Shown: positions 61,801 to 64,000 of the stretch, in pieces
How the letters are laid out: the number at the start of each line of letters is the position of its first letter
Numbering within the stretch: the first letter of the stretch is position 1
Assembly: GCA_013397845.1 (NCBI GenBank)
Contig: VZTG01001880.1
Coordinates: 1,548,501-1,612,500, forward strand
Direction: 5' to 3'
Length of the DNA stretch: 64,000 nucleotides
Source: Melanocharis versteri
Taxonomy: Eukaryota; Chordata; Aves; Passeriformes; Melanocharitidae
Notes under the pieces: generated by a model
Told to the model about the DNA's origin: nothing
The model's database searches: none
What the model saw: only the letters and a program-made list of their open reading frames with translations
Made by a program: the position numbers and the translations under genes

Positions 61801-62754
61801 CAGTCACGGAAATTATTCATCACTCTTTTTAGACACTGCTTCCAAGCAAGCTCCTATGGAAGCTGTTCAAAAGTCTGTTCAGTTGTTTGAAGAAAGGAGA
61901 TACAGAGAGATGAGAAGGAAGAACATCATTGGCCAAGTTTGTGACACACCGAAATCTTACGATAATGTCATGCACGTAGGTTTGAGAAAAGTGACTTTCA
62001 AGTGGCAGAGAGGAAACAAAATTGGTATGTTCTTTATACTTTCATTTATCTAGCTACAATACCAAACTTGGTATTCACGAAGGAAATCAAAGACTATCTT
62101 TAAGAATCTTGGGTCTCCACATAGGTATTATCAGCTTTACTGAAATCAAAATGTTAAAATACAAAATAGTGTTGTGGCTAGGATTTTCTTAATGTAGAAT
62201 GTCATTGAAGTTTTCATTGGTCAAATAACAGGAAACAAGGAGAAGGATTTGGTTAGGATGATTACTTAGGTATGACTTTGTGATATCTGCATGTGTTTAA
62301 CCCTGTAAAATGTTCAAGTTCTACATTTGGAAGAACCAGAAATATGAATGGAAATGAGTTTGAATGCTGGGATTTAATTCACTAATCTTATTTTTTCCCC
62401 ATATGATCATTTTTTACTCTCTGGTTTGGGATATTAGGGGAAAGTCTTTCTTTCTTGAGAAGTTTTCTTTCAGGTCAGCCTATTAATGTTTTTACTTTTA
62501 TTGAGCTTGAATTCAGGGCTATGAATGTGGTATTAAGTGTTACAGTTAAAAAGCTACGTGGAGTTTTAAATTAAAAGAACGGTAAAAAGCGTTGACAAGC
62601 TGCTTTCAGTGATGTTTCCTCATTGCAGGACCTGTTGCTTGTTGAAGGCAGTGCACTGAATTTTCCTTACTCTAACTTTGCAGGTGAAGGCCAGTATGGG
62701 AAGGTCTATACCTGTATCAGTGTTGACACTGGAGAGCTGATGGCCATGAAGGAG
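7741..62754 (+). CDS. MAP3K4: MAP3K4 (MEKK4/MTK1), coding exons 1-21, 3' end beyond the window
   Basis: This is a MAP kinase kinase kinase of the stress pathway. In mammals it phosphorylates MKK3/6 and MKK4/7 to activate p38 and JNK, is autoinhibited by its N-terminal half, and is opened by GADD45 proteins. Twenty-one exons on the + strand, listed individually, join without a frame break into 1342 codons, and every intron is GT...AG. Near-identity to the vertebrate protein is obvious in stretches such as STPRQMKRMSTKH, LNRSNELIWLELQAWHAG, RVSFEQVKRIMELLEYIEAL and RKNIIGQVCDTPKSYDNVMH. By comparison with human work recalled from memory, the GADD45-binding part should lie near residues 120-225 and the autoinhibitory part near 227-527. 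The kinase domain begins at about residue 1312. Its glycine-rich loop is G1319-E-G-Q-Y-G-K-V1326 and the ATP-binding lysine is K1341. The human protein is about 1608 residues, so roughly 265 residues, most of the kinase, lie past position 64000. Confidence 0.97.
13925..14040. repeat. Long imperfect inverted repeat (foldback)
   Basis: The left arm (ACCAAGGAGGAAAA, then GTTGTCACTGGG) and the right arm (CCCAGTGATGACTTTTATTT, then TCTTCCTTGGCAA) are imperfect reverse complements. Weaker pairing continues inward (AATTACAG with CTGTACATT). It could be an old MITE remnant or a chance hairpin. No known RNA was recognised. Confidence 0.5.
20391..20530 (-). mobile_element. Short CR1 LINE 3' fragment
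   Basis: GAATCATTTAGGTTGAAAAA followed by AAGTCCACCAGTAAACC, CCACATCTACAGGTCTTTCA and AATGCCTCCAG, which is the reverse-strand CR1 3' end. It is heavily diverged and only about 140 bases long. Confidence 0.8.
22445..22635 (+). CDS. MAP3K4: MAP3K4 coding exon 2
   Basis: Encodes residues 25-88 plus one base of codon 89. The acceptor is TTGTTCCCTGCAG and the donor AAAG|GTAGGT. The product is an acidic, Ser/Pro-rich segment (SESDPEELSDEASAD) followed by the highly conserved SPPSTPRQMKRMSTKH block and a basic RPASRSTLK tail. The first base completes the Arg codon begun in exon 1, which fixes the frame across the 14.6 kb first intron. Confidence 0.95.
22636..26672 (+). other. MAP3K4: MAP3K4 intron 2
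   Basis: A 4.0 kb AT-rich intron. A short GA-rich simple repeat (GAGAGAGAGATTGAGAGAGA type) lies near 25891. No other feature was seen. Confidence 0.8.
26673..28054 (+). CDS. MAP3K4: MAP3K4 coding exon 3 (large regulatory exon)
   Basis: This 1382-nt exon encodes residues 89-549 and is the largest in the gene. It includes the region equivalent to the human GADD45-binding segment (around LNKPYLSLGC and PADRLKFFETLRLLLKL) and most of the autoinhibitory region (RVSFEQVKRIMELLEYIEAL, DRVQALCLWLNITKDLNQKL). A strongly acidic, fast-evolving linker follows near residues 410-445 (NDPDDEDVDKETEVKE, then EESDGEEQISEEN). After it the conserved LTSIYRPFVDKALKQMGLRK block returns. The acceptor follows CTTTGCTTAC; the donor is GGAG|GTAGGT, phase 0. 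An upstream in-frame ATG at 26606 lies in the intron and is not a start. Confidence 0.98.
28055..31829 (+). other. MAP3K4: MAP3K4 intron 3
   Basis: A 3.8 kb, very AT-rich intron. No repeat copy, exon or RNA gene was recognised. Confidence 0.8.
31830..32072 (+). CDS. MAP3K4: MAP3K4 coding exon 4
   Basis: Encodes residues 550-630, phase 0 at both ends. It starts FSEFPDP and continues through KCSAVSWEELKSMDLPSFEP and LCRVLLNVIHECLKLRLEQR to LLSIKQ. The acceptor is TTTTTGTTACAG; the donor is ACAG|GTTTGC. The block around residues 560-575 (LLNFPPCCEQ) differs from the human sequence as I recall it, while the remainder is nearly identical. Confidence 0.96.
33458..33700 (+). mobile_element. CR1 LINE copy A, left part (split by an insertion)
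   Basis: A sense CR1 3' region: GCATTGTCAGCAGGTTGGGG, then CTGTGTCCAGTTCTGAGCTC, AGGACAACAAAGATGATTAG, AGCCTGTTCAGCCTTGAGAA and GGGGACCTCATCAATGT. It stops abruptly at 33700. The expected continuation (CTATAAGTATCTGAAGGGAG) is found at 34927. Confidence 0.85.
33701..34130 (-). pseudogene. SGO2: SGO2-like processed pseudogene fragment (shugoshin 2)
   Basis: Read on the minus strand, this encodes a broken piece of the shugoshin-2 N-terminal region. From the right it reads ASFASKVKTKIINNSS, then KYNNKALSLALNAEK, IILQKEVEQCHFQNAALQ and LSFLNNTLKEL. After a frame change come MSAVKMAQLS and ELHTSSASLPS. These follow the order of the SGO2 coiled coil that binds PP2A at centromeres and the segment after it, as I recall the human protein (KIKTKIINNSS, LLQKEVEK, TAIEMSSLSEFHQSS). 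No introns interrupt it, so it derives from cDNA. There is no poly-A tail and both ends are truncated. At least one frame shift plus stops in the original frame make it non-functional. The right boundary is uncertain by about 20 bases. SGO1 is a poorer match. Confidence 0.82.
34131..34926 (+). mobile_element. CR1 LINE copy B, 3' end joined to the SGO2-like fragment
   Basis: A sense CR1 3' segment: CCAACCGAATGAAGTTTAAC, AAGTGCCAGATTCTGCACCT, then GAGCATCCAGAAAAGGGTCA, ACTGGAACAGGCTCCCCAGG, and a terminal octamer repeat ATTCTGTGATTCTGTG near 34910-34925. The 5' end is truncated and abuts the antisense SGO2-like sequence. The whole 33701-34926 block interrupts CR1 copy A. Confidence 0.85.
34927..35152 (+). 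mobile_element. CR1 LINE copy A, right part
   Basis: Resumes copy A: CTATAAGTATCTGAAGGGAG, CAAGAGGATGGAGCCGGGCT, AGGAAGTTCCACCTGAACAT, GAGCACTGGAACAGACTGCC, ending CCATTCTGTGATTC. Joined to 33458-33700 it forms one continuous CR1 3' end. Confidence 0.85.
35153..35560 (-). mobile_element. CR1 LINE fragment, reverse, interrupted by a T/G-rich tract
   Basis: Reverse-strand CR1 blocks lie on both sides of a simple-repeat expansion. On the left are GAACACTTGCAGTGAGAGAG and CAGCCACTCTGTTCCTATGT. On the right are GACTTGTGCCTGTTGCCTCG, TTCAAGGCTGAACAAAGCC and neighbours. The T/G tract lies at about 35253-35350. Strongly diverged. Confidence 0.7.
35253..35350. repeat. T/G-rich simple repeat (TTTTG type)
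   Basis: Runs of TTTTG, TTTTTG and TGG units, including GTTTTGTTTTGTTTTG. It sits inside a CR1 copy in an interior region, not at a poly-A tail. Confidence 0.75.
37620..37766 (+). CDS. MAP3K4: MAP3K4 coding exon 5
   Basis: Encodes residues 631-679, phase 0 at both ends (147 nt): LVRECKEVLKGGLLMKQYYQ and then FMLREVLDDLQKIDCNIDSF through HKMLM. The acceptor is TTTTTCTCTTGCAG; the donor is AATG|GTAAGC. The segment is helical-looking and is part of the conserved central region of unknown fold between the autoinhibitory and kinase regions. Confidence 0.96.
37767..38962 (+). other. MAP3K4: MAP3K4 intron 5
   Basis: A 1.2 kb AT-rich intron. It holds a short CR1 3' tail at about 38207-38285 and nothing else I can recognise. 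Confidence 0.8.
38207..38285 (+). mobile_element. Very short CR1 LINE 3' tail
   Basis: GGTTGGAACTGGATGATCCT, AAGGTCTCTTTCAACCCAAA and a terminal ATTCTATGATTCTATGAT octamer repeat. It is the last 80 bases of a sense CR1 and looks younger than most copies here because the terminal repeat is intact. Confidence 0.9.
38963..39120 (+). CDS. MAP3K4: MAP3K4 coding exon 6
   Basis: Encodes residues 680-731 plus two bases of a Cys codon: VYFDYMRSWIQMLQQLPQAS and then LKNLLEEEWNFTKEITPYIR through AGKLF. The acceptor is CCTTGTTCAG; the donor is TTTG|GTAGGT. It matches vertebrate MAP3K4 almost residue for residue. Confidence 0.96.
39121..39437 (+). other. MAP3K4: MAP3K4 intron 6
   Basis: A 317-base intron, richer in GC than its neighbours and open in one frame through the acceptor. 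The open frame has no MAP3K4 counterpart, and the canonical donor and acceptor are better supported. Confidence 0.85.
39438..39554 (+). CDS. MAP3K4: MAP3K4 coding exon 7
   Basis: Encodes residues 732-770 (117 nt). The first base completes Cys732 (TG|T), followed by DIAGMLLKSTGIFLDSGLQD and SCDEFWASADDSTASDEI. The acceptor is TTGCTACAG; the donor is ATCAG|GTATTA. It enters and leaves in phase 2, so skipping it would keep the frame. Confidence 0.95.
39555..39968 (+). other. MAP3K4: MAP3K4 intron 7
   Basis: A 414-base AT-rich intron with no recognisable feature. The next intron (40069-40154) is only 86 bases, the shortest in the window. Confidence 0.85.
39969..40068 (+). CDS. MAP3K4: MAP3K4 coding exon 8
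   Basis: Encodes residues 771-804, from the last base of an Arg codon through RSVIETSRALKELFHEARER and ASKALGFAKMLRK. The acceptor is AATGTTTCAG; the donor is GGAAG|GTAAGT. The product looks like a basic amphipathic helix. The following intron is only 86 nt. Confidence 0.96.
40155..40238 (+). CDS. MAP3K4: MAP3K4 coding exon 9
   Basis: Encodes residues 805-832 (84 nt, phase 0 at both ends): DLEIAAEFALSAPVRDLLNA and LKTKEYVK. The acceptor is CATTTGTAG; the donor is GAAG|GTAAAT. It matches the vertebrate protein with a few conservative changes. Confidence 0.95.
40992..41027. repeat. 18-bp direct repeat with internal dyad, two copies
   Basis: Two copies of AATTCCCAGTTGGGAAAT (last two bases differ). 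Each contains TTCCCA-GT-TGGGAA, a short inverted repeat. Probably a small slippage product. Confidence 0.85.
41912..42015. repeat. 52-bp tandem duplication
   Basis: Two adjacent 52-base copies starting TGAGAAATGTATGAATTCTG, at 41912-41963 and 41964-42015. They differ at one position (C at 41954, G at 42006). The near-identity means the duplication is recent, or alternatively an assembly artefact. Confidence 0.95.
42391..42657 (+). CDS. MAP3K4: MAP3K4 coding exon 10
   Basis: Encodes residues 833-921 (267 nt, phase 0 at both ends). It starts VQIPGLEGLQVFVPG, continues through ILQLLNAAAGKDCSKDSDEL, and ends QPVKVVPQVETVDTLRTMQ. The acceptor is TTTTCTACAG; the donor is GCAG|GTGGGT. A central acidic stretch (KHSDKDHELDDSW) is more diverged from human than its flanks. 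Confidence 0.96.
42658..44494 (+). other. MAP3K4: MAP3K4 intron 10
   Basis: A 1.8 kb intron with a short GT/GTTT simple run near 43612. No mobile element, exon or RNA gene was recognised. Confidence 0.8.
44495..44644 (+). CDS. MAP3K4: MAP3K4 coding exon 11
   Basis: Encodes residues 922-971 (150 nt, phase 0 at both ends): VDNLLLVVIQSAHLVSQRKA, FQQSIEGLISLHQEQTSSQP and IIAKALQQLK. The acceptor is TGTATTCCAG; the donor is AAAG|GTAAGT. It is predicted to be helical and forms part of the region upstream of the human dimerisation segment. Confidence 0.96.
44645..45652 (+). other. MAP3K4: MAP3K4 intron 11 with T/G-rich simple repeats
   Basis: A 1.0 kb intron. From about 45080 to 45400 it is dominated by T/G-rich sequence with TTTG runs (clearest at 45191-45206 and 45354-45385). 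No other feature was seen. Confidence 0.8.
45653..45814 (+). CDS. MAP3K4: MAP3K4 coding exon 12
   Basis: Encodes residues 972-1025 (162 nt, phase 0 at both ends): NDALQLCNKISGAIDRVDHM, FTSEFDAEVDESESATLQQY and YREAMIQGYNFGFE. The acceptor is TTGTTACTCAG; the donor is TGAG|GTAAGG. It matches the vertebrate protein almost exactly. Confidence 0.97.
45900..47275 (-). mobile_element. CR1 LINE, 1.4 kb, with broken reverse transcriptase end
   Basis: The longest CR1 copy in the window, antisense to MAP3K4. The 3' end is at the left (ATTATTTAGGTTGGAAAAGA, CCACCACTAAACCATGTC, TTTTCTCCAGGCTAAACAAC). Toward the right the minus strand encodes the C-terminal part of the CR1 reverse transcriptase: SQHGFLKSRFYLTDLISFYE at about 47013-47225, then PVLGPILFNVFINNLDQGIK at about 46760-46900. 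Where the catalytic (F/Y)ADD motif is expected the sequence reads STGDTKL, and frames change several times, so it cannot move by itself. The 5' end, including the endonuclease region, is missing. Confidence 0.9.
47467..47640 (-). mobile_element. Short CR1 LINE 3' fragment
   Basis: TTAAGGTTGGAAAAGACCTC, CAAGTCCAACCTTCAACTGA, CACTAAACCATATCACAAAG and GGTGACTCCACCACCCTG. It is the reverse-strand CR1 3' end, a separate copy from the longer one to its left. Confidence 0.85.
48270..48403 (+). CDS. MAP3K4: MAP3K4 coding exon 13
   Basis: Encodes residues 1026-1069 plus two bases of Arg1070: YHKEVVRLMSGEFRQKIGDK and YINFARKWMNYVLTKCESGR through GTRP. The acceptor is TTTCTTACAG; the donor is CCGAG|GTAACA. 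It is flanked on both sides by CR1-rich introns yet shows no coding damage. Confidence 0.97.
48404..49994 (+). other. MAP3K4: MAP3K4 intron 13
   Basis: A 1.6 kb intron filled for about 950 bases by a sense CR1 fragment (48485-49440). The final 550 bases show nothing recognisable. Confidence 0.85.
48485..49440 (+). mobile_element. CR1 LINE 3' fragment, sense
   Basis: Sense-orientation CR1: TTCCTCGGGGCTCAATTTTA, TTTTTATCAATGGCTTGGAT, GCCAGATTTTGCACCTGGGG, ACTGGAACAAGCTCCCCAGG, ending near CCTGTGACTCTAT. It has lost its reading frame through many indels and the 5' part is absent. Confidence 0.9.
49995..50073 (+). CDS. MAP3K4: MAP3K4 coding exon 14
   Basis: Encodes the end of Arg1070 and residues to 1096: WATQGFDFLQAIEPAFISAL and PEDDFL. 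The acceptor is TTTTACATAG; the donor is CTTG|GTATGA, ending in phase 0. It is one of the best-conserved parts of the protein. Confidence 0.97.
50074..52106 (+). other. MAP3K4: MAP3K4 intron 14
   Basis: A 2.0 kb AT-rich intron. No repeat copy, exon or RNA gene was recognised. Confidence 0.8.
52107..52185 (+). CDS. MAP3K4: MAP3K4 coding exon 15
   Basis: Encodes residues 1097-1122 plus one base: SLQALMNECIGHVIGKPHSP and VTGLYL. The acceptor is TCTTTTGTAG; the donor is CTTG|GTAAGG. Thirteen bases before the donor, an internal ACAG|GTTTGT could act as a weak alternative donor that would change the frame. I see no reason to prefer it. Confidence 0.95.
52186..54181 (+). other. MAP3K4: MAP3K4 intron 15
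   Basis: A 2.0 kb intron with one small direct repeat (TGTTTTATCCCGTCTTTTT at 53511 and again at 53534, 23 bases apart). Nothing else was recognised. Confidence 0.8.
54182..54278 (+). CDS. MAP3K4: MAP3K4 coding exon 16
   Basis: Encodes residues 1123-1154 plus two bases of Ser1155: AVHRNSPRPVKVPRCHSDPP and NPHLIIPTPEGF. The acceptor is TATGTTTGCAG; the donor is TTCAG|GTATTG. The RCHSDPP motif and the proline-rich tail are strongly conserved and look like a phosphorylation or docking linker. That role is inferred. Confidence 0.96.
54279..55170 (+). other. MAP3K4: MAP3K4 intron 16
   Basis: A 0.9 kb AT-rich intron upstream of the probable cassette exon. No repeat was recognised. Confidence 0.8.
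55171..55287 (+). CDS. MAP3K4: MAP3K4 coding exon 17 (probable cassette exon, no poly-Ala)
   Basis: Encodes residues 1155-1193 (117 nt): STRSVPCDARSHGSVAVSRP and APVGSDSAQPKPLSSANET. The acceptor is TCTTGCCACAG; the donor is ACCAG|GTAGCT. It is GC-richer than its surroundings. The equivalent human exon carries a run of about ten alanines after RSHGS; here only VAV is present. Both ends are phase 2, so skipping keeps the frame. As I recall, a human isoform lacks this region, so it is probably alternatively spliced. Confidence 0.9.
55288..59063 (+). other. MAP3K4: MAP3K4 intron 17
   Basis: A 3.8 kb intron. It contains a TTTG simple run at 58001-58027. A 250-base open stretch at about 58436-58685 follows a good acceptor-like sequence but has no MAP3K4 counterpart. 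No mobile element was recognised. Confidence 0.8.
59064..59164 (+). CDS. MAP3K4: MAP3K4 coding exon 18
   Basis: Encodes residues 1194-1227 plus one base of codon 1228: (R)GSSVPENDRLASIAAELQF and RSLSRHSSPTEERE. The acceptor is TTTTTAACAG; the donor is GAAG|GTGATT. The RSLSRHSSPTEER stretch is conserved and Ser-rich. Confidence 0.96.
59165..60249 (+). other. MAP3K4: MAP3K4 intron 18
   Basis: A 1.1 kb AT-rich intron. Nothing was recognised. Confidence 0.8.
60250..60330 (+). CDS. MAP3K4: MAP3K4 coding exon 19
   Basis: Encodes residues 1228-1254 plus one base (81 nt, phase 1 at both ends): EPLYPKGDSIGSSRRSWELR and TLISQTK. The acceptor is ATTTCTCTAG; the donor is AAAG|GTAGGT. The RRSWELRTLISQ block is family-typical. 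Confidence 0.95.
60331..61832 (+). other. MAP3K4: MAP3K4 intron 19
   Basis: A 1.5 kb AT-rich intron. A short imperfect direct repeat (AGTTTCGTACGTGATTC and AGTTTCGTATGTGATTG) lies near 61644-61685. Nothing else was recognised. Confidence 0.8.
61833..62024 (+). CDS. MAP3K4: MAP3K4 coding exon 20 (pre-kinase helix, start of kinase domain)
   Basis: Encodes residues 1255-1318 plus the first base of Gly1319. It begins DTASKQAPMEAVQKSVQLFE, then ERRYREMRRKNIIGQVCDTP, KSYDNVMHVGLRKVTFKWQR and GNKI. The acceptor is CTCTTTTTAG; the donor is ATTG|GTATGT. A charged helix leads into the first kinase strand (KWQRGNKIG). The glycine-rich loop is split by the next intron, as in other vertebrates. Confidence 0.97.
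62025..62683 (+). other. MAP3K4: MAP3K4 intron 20
   Basis: A 0.66 kb intron that splits the kinase glycine-rich loop codon Gly1319. No other feature was seen. Confidence 0.85.
62684..62754 (+). CDS. MAP3K4: MAP3K4 coding exon 21 (glycine-rich loop and ATP lysine)
   Basis: Encodes residues 1319-1342: GEGQYGKVYTCISVDTGELM and AMKE. This is kinase subdomains I-II, with the GxGxxGxV loop and K1341 in the AMK motif. The acceptor is TAACTTTGCAG; the donor is GGAG|GTGAGT, phase 0. The next exon, expected to begin with the IRFQPND-type segment, is not present before position 64000. Confidence 0.97.
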
Positions 62755-64000
62755 GTGAGTACTGTGAATACAAGAATCACTGCTGCCCTTGTTTTTTTTT
62801 TCCTAAACAAAATGTGGGTGACGTAGGAGGCATTGAGGGCTTCTGCACACTGCTGTTAGCTAACGGGGAAAGGATGGGAAGACAAATTGTTTCTTCATGT
62901 AGCCACAGCTGCTGTTAGCACTTTTTCCTCCTTAAGGTGCTTTTCAGTTTATAACTTTCAGTTTAAATGTATGTAAAATGGATAATGTGTTTTTTACTAA
63001 TTTCATAGGATGGTTGTGAATTTAAATGAATGCTTAATATATGTGAACTTCCATTAAGAGATTTTAAATAATTTTGCAAGTTTAGTGAAGACTGTACACA
63101 AATTTATATTTTACTTCGCACTGTTTCCTCTCACATTTTATTACTTTTTTCTTCATTCCTTAGAGCAAAAGATAGGAAGTGTGACATCAGATGTTTTTCA
63201 GCTTCTCCTGTAGTGTGAGCTAGGTTGAGTCACAAAACTGCTGACTAACTTGGTGGGTACAGAAAATCTAGTTTTCAGGATAGAAGTAAGTAAAGCTGTG
63301 TAGGTGTAGAGATCTGTTTCCCCTACAACACCTTGTGGTTGTTTTTCTTTTAAATTATTGTTTAGTTTTATTGCATTTCTATATCTTTAGACAGCTGCAA
63401 GCATTAACTGTTTACAACAGTTGCTGTGACAGCCATTGCATGTTGCAGCAGTTATATTTTATGTGCCCGTTCTTACACATACACAATACGTGTGTGATCT
63501 CCAAGGTGTGGAAAAGCAAGACTGGGCTTGTGCTTAACTTCTTGTACCATACTCAGTCACTGACTAATACCAACACTTGAAATTTTGTTGCTGCTGTTTT
63601 TTTTCCTGATGAAATAACTTTTTTTTCCCCCATCAGTAGCACTGTTTCTGTAATTCAAAGTTGCTTTCTAGAGGCAGATGCTGTTCACAGATTAGCATGT
63701 GTGTGCTCTTTAGCAGAAGCTGGAGTAAATTCATAAATAGATGTTATTTGACAGATGTTTGTTTCACTGGGCTTGAATGCAAACTGTTCGCAACTTCCAA
63801 ATAAAAGGCTTTTCTGGATTTCTTTAAGAATAACTTGGGAGAAGATAGATTTATTGATTTTTTTTTTTTTAAACTGGTTAGGAACACTGCATTCCCCTGC
63901 CCTTGCACCAAGATTTCTTCACACTGTATTACTTCTACCACAGTGTCATTAAAATGACTTCAAATACTAAGTATTTGTAGCTTTACTACAGATACATAGT
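62755..64000 (+). other. MAP3K4: MAP3K4 intron 21 (continues past the window)
   Basis: AT-rich sequence after the GGAG|GTGAGT donor. The next kinase exon is not found before 64000. No repeat was recognised. Confidence 0.8.

Overview
The window is vertebrate nuclear DNA, almost certainly from a bird. It is AT-rich and CpG-poor apart from one CpG island. The only abundant interspersed repeats are truncated CR1-type LINEs in both orientations, and I see no mammalian SINEs. Its one intact protein-coding gene is MAP3K4 (MEKK4/MTK1), recognised from memory of the vertebrate protein family.

Layout. 1-7300 is non-coding upstream DNA with one old CR1 copy (about 462-938) and a CpG-dense patch near 3855-4055. 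A CpG island at about 7330-8300 holds the presumed MAP3K4 promoter, 5' leader and coding exon 1 (7741-7814). Intron 1 (14.6 kb) follows. Twenty further coding exons run on the + strand from 22445 to 62754, and the window ends inside the next intron. All 21 exons are bounded by GT...AG and the codon phases interlock without a frameshift or stop. The total is 4026 nt, or 1342 codons. The reading stops just after the kinase glycine-rich loop and the ATP-binding lysine, so most of the kinase domain lies beyond position 64000.

Introns 4, 12 and 13 are loaded with CR1 fragments. Intron 4 holds the most unusual structure. An older CR1 copy is split at 33700/34927 by a 1.2 kb insert. The insert consists of an antisense processed fragment of a shugoshin-2 (SGO2)-like cDNA joined to the 3' end of a second CR1. 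It looks like one chimeric retrotransposition product.

Biology. MAP3K4 is a cytoplasmic MAP kinase kinase kinase that phosphorylates MKK3/6 and MKK4/7, driving p38 and JNK signalling after stress. In mammals it is held inactive by its N-terminal half and opened by GADD45 proteins. The window encodes that regulatory half and the first strands of the kinase. No RNA gene, CRISPR array or second functional protein gene was found.
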